From the NCBI GenBank assembly GCA_964564015.1, contig CAZLZR010000021.1:1-64000 (forward strand): DNA of 64,000 nucleotides. The letters are read 5' to 3'. Shown one piece after another: positions 9,186 to 17,396 of the stretch. The notes below the pieces were generated by a model that saw only the letters and a list, made by a program, of their open reading frames with translations, did not search any database and was not told where the DNA came from. The first letter of the stretch is position 1; the number at the start of each line of letters is the position of its first letter. Both the position numbers and the translations under genes were made by a program. Origin of the DNA: Acetivibrio sp964564015 (GTDB taxonomy: Bacteria > Bacillota > Clostridia > Acetivibrionales > Acetivibrionaceae).

Positions 9186-9383
9186 GTTTTAAGAGTTGCT
9201 CTTAATTTGTACAGGAATTATCTTAAGAAAGCGAAAAAGAAAGGTCGAGAACTACACTTTGAAAAATTGCCGGAGCATTTCCACTTAAGCTATAATGAAA
9301 ATAATACTTCTCTATGGTACTTTGTAGAATATGGGAATGGTAAAAAAGGAGTAATGCACCTTGGCTTAGCACAAGGTGATTGA
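9186..9383 (+). pseudogene. Gene remnant, C-terminal fragment of an unknown protein
   Basis: An open frame after a TGA at 9183 reads as credible protein for about 65 codons (containing ELHFEKLPEHFHLSYNENN and SLWYFVEYGNGKKGVMHLG) and ends in TGA at 9381-9383. It has no ATG and no ribosome binding site. The composition is protein-like rather than random. It may be the tail of a gene whose front has been lost. Family not recognised. Confidence 0.35.
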
Positions 9384-9536
9384 TAAATAATGTGTTTATA
9401 TTCATTGAAATATTACTTCCACCCTTTGACATTATGAAAGGCCAGGAAATCAGTAATGTCAAAAGCAGTAGTAGTAGAAGTAATATTTCAACCTAATTGG
9501 AATTAACCTTCTCACTTCATATAATTACCTTAAATT

Positions 9537-10901
9537 CTACCGTTCATCTAGTTTCAAATATCCACGTCTTTTTGATACGCTCTTATACGCCGGCCTGATT
9601 ATTTTTCCGGCATTTACGATTTCTTCGATGCGGTGTGCGCTCCAACCTGCTATTCTTGAAATAGCAAAAATCGGTGTAAACATCTCGCTTGGAAGTCCAA
9701 GCATACTGTACACAAAACCGGAATAAAAATCAACATTTGCACTGACGCCTTTATACATTTTACGTACATCTGCTATAACCTTTGGTGCCAAATTCTCAAC
9801 TTTTGAATAGAGATTAAACTCTGCCTCAAGCCCTTTCTCCTTTGCAAGTTTTTCAGCATATTCTTTTAATATCACACACCTTGGATCTGATATGGAATAA
9901 ACGGCGTGCCCGATACCATATATAAGTCCGGAGCGATCAAACGCTTCCTTCTTGAGTAGCTTCATCAGATACTCTTCAATCTCGTTGTCATTATTCCAAT
10001 CTTTAAGAACATTCTTCATATCCTCGAACATTTGCACAACCTTTATATTTGCTCCTCCATGCCTTGGCCCCTTTAAAGATCCAAGTGCAGCTGCCATAAC
10101 TGAGTAGGTGTCGGTTCCGGAAGATGTAACAACATGGGTTACAAAGGAGGAATTATTACCTCCACCATGTTCGGCATGCAGTACAAGTGCAATATCTAAA
10201 AGTGTTGCCTCCAACTTGGTGTATTTGCTGTCAGGTCTGAGCATGTGCAGTATATTCTCCGCAGTACTTAATCCGGGTTTGGGACTGTGGATAAACAAAC
10301 TTTTGTTTCCATGATAATGTGAATATGCCTGATAGCCATAAACTGCAATAGCTGGAAAACATGCAATCAGCCTGAGGCACTGTTCCAACACATTTGTAAT
10401 TGATGTATCATCCGCCCGGTCATCAAGGCTATAAAACGCCAGGACACCTCTTGCAAGTACATTCATCATATCCTTACTTGGCGACTTGAGTATCATATCC
10501 CTTACAAAATCGTCAGGAAGTTGCCTGTAATCAGAGATAAGCTGTTCAAAATCCTTTAACTGATTTTTGTCGGGAAGGTTCCCGAACAAAAGCAAGTAGC
10601 AGGTTTCTTCAAAGCCATGTCTGTCATCACTAATAAACCCTTCAACAATCTCATTAATATCTATACCTCTGTACATCAATCTTCCGGGAACAGGGATCAT
10701 TTCATTTTCATCGATAATGTAGGAATGAACTTCACCGATTTCTGTCAATCCAACAAGCACACCTTTACCGTCAAGGTCACGAAGTCCACGTTTCACCTGA
10801 TATTTAACAAACAATTCAGGATCAATCAAACTGCTTTTTTGTGCCAAACCACTCAATACCTCAATTTTGTCTTTGTGTTGTATAAACTTGGATTTTGCCA
10901 T
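9537..10901 (-). CDS. Citrate synthase
   Basis: The 454-residue enzyme condenses oxaloacetate and acetyl-CoA to citrate. Family marks are PGRLMYRGIDI near residue 75, the substrate His region LVLHAEHGGGNNSSF, the CoA/oxaloacetate loop LGSLKGPRHGGANIKV, the catalytic-His segment YGIGHAVYSISDPR, and the catalytic-Asp region SANVDFYSGFVYSMLG. A ribosome site AAGGAGG lies 8 bases before the ATG. It stands alone, flanked by unrelated genes. In fermentative clostridia this step feeds 2-oxoglutarate and glutamate synthesis rather than a full cycle (known biology). The N-terminus is about 50 residues longer than that of the shortest bacterial citrate synthases. Confidence 0.93.
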   Translation of the reverse strand: MAKSKFIQHKDKIEVLSGLAQKSSLIDPELFVKYQVKRGLRDLDGKGVLVGLTEIGEVHSYIIDENEMIPVPGRLMYRGIDINEIVEGFISDDRHGFEETCYLLLFGNLPDKNQLKDFEQLISDYRQLPDDFVRDMILKSPSKDMMNVLARGVLAFYSLDDRADDTSITNVLEQCLRLIACFPAIAVYGYQAYSHYHGNKSLFIHSPKPGLSTAENILHMLRPDSKYTKLEATLLDIALVLHAEHGGGNNSSFVTHVVTSSGTDTYSVMAAALGSLKGPRHGGANIKVVQMFEDMKNVLKDWNNDNEIEEYLMKLLKKEAFDRSGLIYGIGHAVYSISDPRCVILKEYAEKLAKEKGLEAEFNLYSKVENLAPKVIADVRKMYKGVSANVDFYSGFVYSMLGLPSEMFTPIFAISRIAGWSAHRIEEIVNAGKIIRPAYKSVSKRRGYLKLDER

Positions 10902-11073
10902 ACTATCTTACCTCCTTGATTGGAATATTGCCAATTATTCATCAAAACACAGTAAAATTATAGCCTAAAAAACTGAATAAAAAGATTAGAAAAAAATGTA
11001 TCTAAACACACTTACATTTATTTTACATAAATTACTAAGGTTAAGCAATAGATATATCAGCATTGGGAAATAT

Positions 11074-11343
11074 TCACTTCTTGATCAAATCAGGCTTTGT
11101 TGACTTTTCAAGTGTTTCAAGGTACGAGTATGCATAAGAGCTGTCTTCACCGCACATCTCAATACACGGCTTCAGACTTGAACATACAACCGGCCGATCA
11201 GGGCTTCCAAAAATTTTGCACTTGTTATCTTCCGTCAATTGAATACACCTGACACCTGCCGGCTTTCCTTCAGGCATTCCCGGTATCGGTGATGAGATTG
11301 ATATAATAATGCAGCACGCAGCACAACCTATTCTACATTCCAT
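11074..11343 (-). CDS. Small YkgJ-like cysteine-cluster protein
   Basis: The protein has 89 residues, with eight Cys in pairs and clusters: CRIGCAACC near the start, then C in GVRCIQL, CKIFG, VVCSSLKPC and EMC. The CxxxCxxCC start and PVVCSSLKPC centre are typical of the YkgJ family, thought to bind zinc or iron-sulfur. I chose the ATG at 11343 (MECRIG), which has GAGAGG about 10 bases upstream; the GTG six codons earlier has no ribosome site. It is a single gene between citrate synthase and the SulP transporter. Function is unknown beyond metal binding. Confidence 0.75.
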   Translation of the reverse strand: MECRIGCAACCIIISISSPIPGMPEGKPAGVRCIQLTEDNKCKIFGSPDRPVVCSSLKPCIEMCGEDSSYAYSYLETLEKSTKPDLIKK

Positions 11344-11720
11344 CACGTTAAATCCTCTCACGTTTTTTAAACCATATTTTTACTATCTTGCTTTACAATC
11401 CCTTTGATACAGTATATCACTTCTCGTAACAATATTTCTATTAATTATCACCATTATTTACATATTGTTTGTTTTTACTTAAGTATGTGTTTGTATCATT
11501 TGCCGGATAGGCATTTGCAAATTTCAACAAGAAGTGACCTTTCAATATTAAAGTAAAATCTAATTTACTAAAGAATTTGGCATTAATAAAGACGCAAATA
11601 CCAGACATTGTCCTTACTGGTTCTATCACAAAGTATTTGAACTTTTTTGAATATTGTCTTTATTGAACAATAATTTTAAAATAATCAGGTATGCATGTTT
11701 TAGAATGGAGTGAAAAGAGA
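11344..11720. other. Intergenic region between divergent genes
   Basis: It is AT-rich. The only signals I can support are the promoter and palindrome ahead of the SulP gene at 11654-11682. No small gene with a ribosome binding site is seen. Confidence 0.5.
11654..11682 (+). promoter_or_regulatory. Promoter of the SulP gene with a palindrome in its spacer
   Basis: TTGTCT (11654-11659), a 17-bp spacer and TAAAAT (11677-11682) lie 38 bp before the start codon. Most of the spacer is the perfect palindrome TTATTGAACAATAA (11660-11673), well placed to bind a repressor that blocks the polymerase. Confidence 0.55.
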
Positions 11721-13367
11721 ATGATAAATGAATACATAAGTGACCTGAAGCAGGAGTTCAAAGGATACAACGCCCAAAAGCTCAAGCAGGATCTCCTCGC
11801 AGGTCTGACAGTTACTGCAGTTGCTCTGCCCCTTGCTCTTGCCTTTGGTGTAGGATGTGGTGCAACAGCAGCGGCAGGTCTTATAACCGCAATTATCTCA
11901 GGTCTGATAATTGCCTCGCTTTCGGGAGCATCCTTCCAAGTCTCAGGTCCTACAGGTGCAATGACAGCAATCCTTATTCTCCTATTTCAAAAATATGGTC
12001 TCAAAGGAGTATGGCTGGCTGGCGCAATGTCCGGTCTAATACTTGTAATTGCCGGTCTTTTAAAGTTTGGTAAGATTGTGTCTTACATACCATCACCCGT
12101 AGTTACCGGATTTACCTCCGGAATAGCCCTGATTATTGCCATAGGTCAAATAGACAACTTTTTCGGCATAAAGTCAGCGGAAGCAGAATCCACAGCTATA
12201 AAATTTCTACACTATTTTCAGACAGGAATAAACCCTAATTGGTATGCCGTGCTTCTTGGTGGCATAGTAATTGCTACAATGCTTTTATGGCCAAAGAAAT
12301 GGAATACTATAGTTCCCTCTTCTCTTGTGGGTCTTATAATAGCTCTTGTAGTAAATCTAATATTTAAATTCCCTGTTGCAGTTATTGGTGAAATACCAAA
12401 AACCCTTCTTCCCGAGAGCAGATTGAATCTTTTTTCTATTAATTTTACAGAACTTAAGGGAATGATAATACCAGCATTTAGTATCGCAGCATTAGGAATG
12501 ATTGAAAGTCTTCTTTGCGGTGAAGTAGGCAGCAAGATGAAGGGTGAAAAACTCAATGCAAACCGTGAGCTCGTTGCTCAGGGAATAGGAAACATCATAA
12601 TACCGTTTTTTGGTGGAGTACCGGCAACAGCAGCCATTGCAAGATCAAGTGTAGCTATAAAATCAGGCAGCCAGACAAGGCTTGTAAGTATTTTTCATGC
12701 AATCGGACTTTTAATATCCATGTTTGTTCTTGGGTCTGTCATGTCTCAAATACCACTTGCAGCTCTTGCCGGAGTTCTGATGGTAACTGCCTGGCGTATG
12801 AATGAATGGGAAAACATCAAGTATATATTCTCAAAACGTTTCACAAGTGCAATATTAAAATACATTATTACAATGCTTGCAACTATTGTTTTTGACCTTA
12901 CACAGGCTATCTTAATCGGAGTAGTGTTTGCCAGCTTCATGTTTTTGGTCAGAATTTCTAATATGGGAATCAGTATTCATGAAGTTGATGAAAAAAGATT
13001 TAGCGAAAAAAATGGTTTATCTATTACAAAACCTTTAAAAGATGTACGTGTAGTTTATTTCACAGGCCCAATCTTTTTCGCTACTGTAAAGCAATTGAAT
13101 GCACAGCTTGCTGATATCCAAAAAACCAGCGTGTTAATTTTATCCATGCGTGGAGTTCCGCTTATTGATACTTCGGGTGTACAAGCTCTAGATGAACTTT
13201 ATCACCATTTGAAACAAAAAAATTGCCAGTTAATGCTTTGTGGTCTTCAACCAAAGGTAAAGGAAATGTTAAAGAAGAGCAATCTTGCAGAAAACATTGG
13301 CGAAGAGATGGTTTTCTGGAGTGCAGATCAGGCAATTATTGCCGCTCAGGATATGATTGTAGCATAA
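11721..13367 (+). CDS. SulP/SLC26-family anion transporter with STAS domain
   Basis: The protein has about 548 residues. The SulP membrane domain (about 20-400) has around a dozen hydrophobic segments and family motifs LLAGLTVTAVALPLALAFG, SGASFQVSGPTGAMTAIL and GFTSGIALIIAIGQ. A C-terminal STAS domain (about 430-540) contains SMRGVPLIDTSGVQALDEL. By family it carries sulfate, bicarbonate or another small anion by symport; the substrate cannot be read from sequence. I chose the ATG at 11721, which has GGAGTG 8 bases upstream, rather than the ATG ten codons earlier, which has no ribosome site. It is a single-gene transcript with its own promoter. Confidence 0.9.
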   Translation: MINEYISDLKQEFKGYNAQKLKQDLLAGLTVTAVALPLALAFGVGCGATAAAGLITAIISGLIIASLSGASFQVSGPTGAMTAILILLFQKYGLKGVWLAGAMSGLILVIAGLLKFGKIVSYIPSPVVTGFTSGIALIIAIGQIDNFFGIKSAEAESTAIKFLHYFQTGINPNWYAVLLGGIVIATMLLWPKKWNTIVPSSLVGLIIALVVNLIFKFPVAVIGEIPKTLLPESRLNLFSINFTELKGMIIPAFSIAALGMIESLLCGEVGSKMKGEKLNANRELVAQGIGNIIIPFFGGVPATAAIARSSVAIKSGSQTRLVSIFHAIGLLISMFVLGSVMSQIPLAALAGVLMVTAWRMNEWENIKYIFSKRFTSAILKYIITMLATIVFDLTQAILIGVVFASFMFLVRISNMGISIHEVDEKRFSEKNGLSITKPLKDVRVVYFTGPIFFATVKQLNAQLADIQKTSVLILSMRGVPLIDTSGVQALDELYHHLKQKNCQLMLCGLQPKVKEMLKKSNLAENIGEEMVFWSADQAIIAAQDMIVA

Positions 13368-13440
13368 GATTTTCAAATAGTACTTTAAACTATCGTCATG
13401 TTCATTTATAATGATTAGGATGGTGTTTAATAATAACTAG

Positions 13441-13478
13441 CGCCTCTGTTTCCCAATATACGGAAACTTGAAGAGGCG
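13441..13478 (+). other. Strong intergenic hairpin
   Basis: CGCCTCT pairs with AGAGGCG and GTTTCC with GGAAAC inside it, around an 8-base loop. It lies 73 bp past the SulP stop and 57 bp before the PurF-like start. There is no T run after it on the rightward strand, so it is either a weak terminator or a structured leader of the next gene. Confidence 0.5.
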
Positions 13479-13534
13479 GTTATTATGTTCAAGCATATAT
13501 ACGCAAATTAATTAAAAACAGGGGTGATTTGTTC

Positions 13535-14935
13535 GTGGGGGGACTTTTTGGGGTTGTGTCAAAAAATGATTGTGTAACGGATCTATTTTTCGGTACCGAT
13601 TACCATTCACATTTGGGGACAAGCCGTGGAGGCTTGACTGTCTGGAATGGAACCGGATTTACAAGATCTATTCATAATATAGAAAACACTCAATTCAGAA
13701 CCAAGTTTGAGAGTGAGCTTCCCGGTATGTCAGGTAATCTGGGAGTTGGGTGTATCAGTGATAATGAGGCACAGCCATTATCAATATACTCACATCATGG
13801 TAATTATGCAATTACAACAGTCGGTCGGGTTAATAATGTCCAGGAACTGGCAAAAAAGGTGTTTGAAAAGCATTACCTTCACTTTTCAGAAATGAGTAAG
13901 GGTGAAATTAACCCTACAGAGATTGTGGCAGCCTTGATAGACCAGGAAAATACTATCAAGGAAGGTATCCGGAAATCACAGGAAGCTATTGACGGTTCAT
14001 GCTCAATGCTTATACTCACTTCCAAGGGTATTTATGCAGCTAGAGATCTTTACGGAAGAACACCATTAATAGTAGGTGAAAAAGAGGGTTCTTTCTGCGT
14101 AGCGTCTGAGTCATGCGCTTTTCCTAATTTAGGTTACAAAACAAAATTTGAACTTGGTCCAGGGGAAATTGTATTCTTAACGCCGGAGGGCATTGAGAAA
14201 CTAACACCTCCCGGAAACAAAATGAGGGTTTGCTCATTTTTATGGGTATACTACGGCTATCCGTCTTCTTCCTATGAAGGAATGAATGTTGAAATTATGC
14301 GTTATCGTAACGGTGCTGCTCTTGCCCGAAATGATAACGTTGATGTTGACCTTGTTGCAGGGGTTCCTGATTCAGGAGTAGCACACGCCATCGGTTATTC
14401 CAATGAATCCAGGATTCCGTTTGGAAGACCTTTTATCAAATATACACCCACTTGGGCAAGAAGTTTTATGCCACAGGATCAGGAAATCCGTAACCTTGTT
14501 GCCAGGATGAAACTTATTCCTATTCCTGAACTGGTACAGGAAAAACGCGTACTGTTCTGTGATGATTCAATTGTACGCGGTACACAGCTTCGTGAAACAG
14601 CTGAATTGTTATACAACTGTAACGCAAAAGAAGTACATATGCGTTCGGCTTGTCCTCCACTTCTCTACGGCTGTAAATACCTGAACTTCTCAAGATCCCG
14701 TTCTGAGATGGATCTGGCAACCCGTCAGGCTATCGTGGAATTGGAAGGCTCTCAACCAGCTATAATAGATGAATACTGTGACTCATCTACCGAAAAGCAC
14801 AGCTGTATGGTAGACTGCATCCGTAAGCGTTTAAACCTCACAACATTAAAATACCAGACACTGGAAGATATGATCACCGCAATAGGGTTACCGGAAGATA
14901 AAGTTTGCACTTATTGTTGGAGTGGAAGGGAATAA
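13535..14935 (+). CDS. Amidophosphoribosyltransferase (PurF)-like protein lacking the N-terminal catalytic Cys
   Basis: The 466-residue protein has the PurF two-domain layout: an Ntn-type domain (about 1-230) and a phosphoribosyltransferase domain with the PRPP motif VLFCDDSIVRGTQLRETAE. Cys residues matching the iron-sulfur ligands of Bacillus-type PurF are present (CSFLWVYYG, SACPPLLYGC and the C-terminal CTYCWSG). I chose the GTG at 13535, 7 bases after AGGGGTGA; a TTG at 13529 would sit on the ribosome site. The protein then begins M-G-G-L-F-G, whereas active PurF matures to a protein starting C-G-(I/L)-F-G. The glutaminase nucleophile is therefore Gly, so it cannot use glutamine in the normal way. 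It may use free ammonia or have another role. No purine genes adjoin it. Confidence 0.85.
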   Translation: MGGLFGVVSKNDCVTDLFFGTDYHSHLGTSRGGLTVWNGTGFTRSIHNIENTQFRTKFESELPGMSGNLGVGCISDNEAQPLSIYSHHGNYAITTVGRVNNVQELAKKVFEKHYLHFSEMSKGEINPTEIVAALIDQENTIKEGIRKSQEAIDGSCSMLILTSKGIYAARDLYGRTPLIVGEKEGSFCVASESCAFPNLGYKTKFELGPGEIVFLTPEGIEKLTPPGNKMRVCSFLWVYYGYPSSSYEGMNVEIMRYRNGAALARNDNVDVDLVAGVPDSGVAHAIGYSNESRIPFGRPFIKYTPTWARSFMPQDQEIRNLVARMKLIPIPELVQEKRVLFCDDSIVRGTQLRETAELLYNCNAKEVHMRSACPPLLYGCKYLNFSRSRSEMDLATRQAIVELEGSQPAIIDEYCDSSTEKHSCMVDCIRKRLNLTTLKYQTLEDMITAIGLPEDKVCTYCWSGRE

Positions 14936-14960
14936 TTATTAATTGGTATTTCCTAAATAC

Positions 14961-14994
14961 AGAAGAGACAAGGTTTTATTATCTTGTCTCTTCT
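14961..14994 (+). terminator. Terminator of the PurF-like gene
   Basis: This is a 12-bp perfect stem, AGAAGAGACAAG / CTTGTCTCTTCT, with a 10-base loop, 25 bp after the stop, followed by TATTAACCCTTTTT. Confidence 0.8.
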
Positions 14995-15120
14995 TATTAA
15001 CCCTTTTTATAGTCCATAAAGGCCACTTAGGGAAACTGAAATATTCCTTCCAGTATTTTTCTTAAAGGCTTATATTTGAAGCTAACAACCACATAGAAAA
15101 AGCTTATGTAATATTTCATC

Positions 15121-15327
15121 TTAGTATATGTGGAAGTTTACTACTTTATTATCCTTAACCAAATTCTCATATATTTTTGCTATTTTTTTACTAACCTCAA
15201 GAATAATAATACTCTCCAAAATAGTTAGAACACTTGCATATCCAATAAATAAATCATCCTGAAAAAGAGCAATAATTTCTCCATCCGATAGCTTTCTAAA
15301 GTCTGATTTAGGAACACATATCAACAT
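15121..15327 (-). CDS. Small protein of unknown function downstream of cheB
   Basis: The protein has 68 residues and begins MLICVPKSDFRKLSDGE. It has a hydrophobic middle (FIGYASVLTILESIIILEV) and a Lys-rich end. The gene is supported by a textbook AAGGAGGAG site 7 bases before the ATG. It lies 118 bp downstream of cheB on the same strand and may share its transcript. No family is recognised, and the amphipathic middle does not clearly span a membrane. Confidence 0.55.
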   Translation of the reverse strand: MLICVPKSDFRKLSDGEIIALFQDDLFIGYASVLTILESIIILEVSKKIAKIYENLVKDNKVVNFHIY

Positions 15328-15445
15328 ACAAACTCCTCCTTTTGTTTTACTTTAAATAGAGGTACATTTATCCTACTAATATTATTCCCTAAAAAGCTTG
15401 GAAAATAACTTCTTGCATAAGTTAAAATAATTAGGGTTACCCAAT

Positions 15446-16642
15446 TCAACTTCCATGCTCAATGATGTATTGAATTCTCTCTGCCATATCCTCAACATCA
15501 AGCTCCTCATCAGAAAGTCCCGCCTCGAAAACACACCTTGGCATTCCGTATATTACACAGTTTTTTTCACTTTGTGTGATGCAATAACAAAAGCATTTTT
15601 CTTTCAATTCCCTCACACCTTCAAGACCATCACATCCCATCCCTGTTAGTATTAAAGCTAATATCCTTGCTCCTTGATATTCCTGTGCTACTGACTTAAA
15701 AAGTACATCTGCTGCCGGCCTGACTCCATTTACATATTCTGATTTTGACAATACAACTTTTTTCAAAGCCCCATCTGTTATTACCATCATATGCATACCA
15801 CCAGGTGCTACAATACCATGACCTGGTTTAATAATATCCCCTTCTTGTGCTTCCTCAAAAAATATATTTGTCTTTTTATCAAGAGATTTAGCTAACACGT
15901 TTGTGAATTTAGGTGGCATATGCTGTACTATAAGTAAAGGTACACTGATATTTTCGCTAAAGCTGACAAACAGCTTTTCAAGTGCACTCGGCCCACCGGT
16001 TGATGAAGCTACCAATAACAGATCTACTCCAGTTAACCGCTTACTCAAGTCTTTTGAGTTTAAATCATTTTTTATTTTAGTATCCAATTCTTTTCTGTAG
16101 TTTAGTTTAAAGCTTCTACCACGACCCGTTTCCCGCTTTGAAAATGCATTGTCCAAAACAAAATCTTTCAATGCGGTATCCTTTGAAACATCATACTTTG
16201 ATACTTTATCCTTTGGTACAACATGATTACTACTTCTTTTCATATTTATCTTCTGAAACATAAGTAACAGATTACTCTTTAAAATATCAATATTTCTGCT
16301 AAACTTATCTTCCAAAGGTTTTATAACGAAATCCTCTACAGCGTTTATAGAAAATTCCGATGTAATTTTTATTTTTTCGCTTCCCGAGGCACTTACCATA
16401 ATAACTGAAAGTTCAGGCCAATTGGCTTTTATTCTTTTAAGAGTTTCCCACCCATCTATCTCAGGCATGTTGACATCTAAAAGCACAACGTCATATTTCC
16501 CATGTTGTAGTCTTTCCAAAGCCAGATAACCACTGGATGCACTATGTTTAACCTCAGCAATGTTAGTAGCTGCTACTGCTTCGGATATTATTCTTCTATA
16601 AATTACAGAGTCATCAACTACTAAAACTTTTAGTTTTTCCAC
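15446..16642 (-). CDS. cheB: Chemotaxis protein-glutamate methylesterase CheB
   Basis: The 398-residue protein has a receiver domain at about 3-125 (VLVVDDS, phospho-Asp in VVLLDVNMPEIDGWE, Lys in VIKPLE). A long charged linker (about 130-205) leads to the methylesterase domain, with the catalytic Ser in ASSTGGPSALEKL, His in IVQHMPPKFT and Asp in LTGMGCDGLEG. It removes methyl groups from chemoreceptors, and may deamidate them, when phosphorylated. It is away from any cheA/cheW operon; the nearest receptor gene is at 28-30 kb. The receiver-esterase linker is longer than in the enteric protein, and the internal run of near-repeats (KDKVSKYDVSKDTALKDF) is unusual. Confidence 0.92.
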   Translation of the reverse strand: MEKLKVLVVDDSVIYRRIISEAVAATNIAEVKHSASSGYLALERLQHGKYDVVLLDVNMPEIDGWETLKRIKANWPELSVIMVSASGSEKIKITSEFSINAVEDFVIKPLEDKFSRNIDILKSNLLLMFQKINMKRSSNHVVPKDKVSKYDVSKDTALKDFVLDNAFSKRETGRGRSFKLNYRKELDTKIKNDLNSKDLSKRLTGVDLLLVASSTGGPSALEKLFVSFSENISVPLLIVQHMPPKFTNVLAKSLDKKTNIFFEEAQEGDIIKPGHGIVAPGGMHMMVITDGALKKVVLSKSEYVNGVRPAADVLFKSVAQEYQGARILALILTGMGCDGLEGVRELKEKCFCYCITQSEKNCVIYGMPRCVFEAGLSDEELDVEDMAERIQYIIEHGS

Positions 16643-17137
16643 TATATCATCCCCTCTGCAATGCTGTTTAACATGACTGTATGCTTCCGGTGCTTAGTGG
16701 CCCAGTCTTGCCTGATAAAAATGTCTCATTAGTTCGTCCGATTCTTGAATTATTTAAGATAGGTTTTCTATAGGAATTCTTCCTAAACACCATGTATTTC
16801 AATGTAAAGAATTTTGTCCGCACGCATAAATATATAGCACTATTCTTTCTTAATGCCTGAAAAATCCGTATAACAAACCCTTTATACACAAATCACCGTC
16901 TAAAGAAAAATATCACTATACATTTTAACTTTTGTACAATTATGGAATATTCTACTATTGCTGAAAACTTTAAGTGATAACTATGAGAATTAATAAAGAA
17001 ATTTTCATATATTAATATATATATTCGCCATTTTCTAATAAAAACCTTTTTGTATTTATTTTTTCATATATAAATTCAATCTAAACATAAGTACCAAAAG
17101 TAATGTACATAAAAAAACAAGGCTTTTAAATACCTTG
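16643..17137. other. Intergenic region upstream of cheB
   Basis: About 495 bp, AT-rich. A GC-richer patch at 16670-16720 (leader of cheB) has short pairing arms (GACTG/CAGTC) but matches no riboswitch class I know. No credible gene is seen. The stretch ends at a mobile repeat element. Confidence 0.5.
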
Positions 17138-17336
17138 GGGTGCATGTAATAAATGTGAAGAAAAATATTCCAGAAACTTAAGTTTCGCAGTTTAGAGCCT
17201 GTAAATACTCCTCGGGGTCGAGCAAAACTCGCTTCGCTCAAACAATGCTCTCCCTTTCCTCGTCGTATTAACAGGCTCAACAACTTGCTTCACAATGTTT
17301 CTTCCATATTTTTCTTCACCTAAATAATATGCACCC
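17138..17336 (+). mobile_element. Miniature inverted-repeat element, full-length copy with 9-bp target duplication
   Basis: The 199-bp element runs from GGGTGCATGTAATAAATG to CCTAAATAATATGCACCC, and the ends form an imperfect inverted repeat of about 31 bp. It is flanked by AATACCTTG on both sides (17129-17137 and 17337-17345). Inside is a second palindrome, AGAGCCTGT.AATAC (from 17194) against GTATTAACAGGCTC (to 17278), with GC-rich short hairpins (GAGCAAAACTCGC, GCTTCGCTC) at its centre. It has no coding capacity, so a transposase elsewhere must move it. Confidence 0.8.
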
Positions 17337-17396
17337 AATACCTTGTCTTTTTGAAAAATGAATTGAATTTATAGGTTACAGTCTTAACATTATATC

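Noticed and set aside
11441..11629. Leftward frame of 62 codons upstream of the SulP gene
   Set aside because: No ribosome site; composition like the surrounding AT-rich spacer.
16670..16760. Possible cyclic-di-GMP riboswitch before cheB
   Set aside because: The GC-richer patch lacks the conserved core of either c-di-GMP class; only short chance pairings are seen.
16668..16889. Leftward frame of 73 codons upstream of cheB
   Set aside because: GTG start with weak site and low-complexity, non-protein-like composition.
17056..17283. Leftward frame of 75 codons
   Set aside because: Most of it lies inside the non-coding mobile element and depends on its palindrome sequence.
17138..17336. The repeat as an intrinsic bidirectional terminator only
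   Set aside because: Shared ends at five sites, a 9-bp duplication at two, and lack of a T run after the stem favour a mobile element, though it may also end transcripts.
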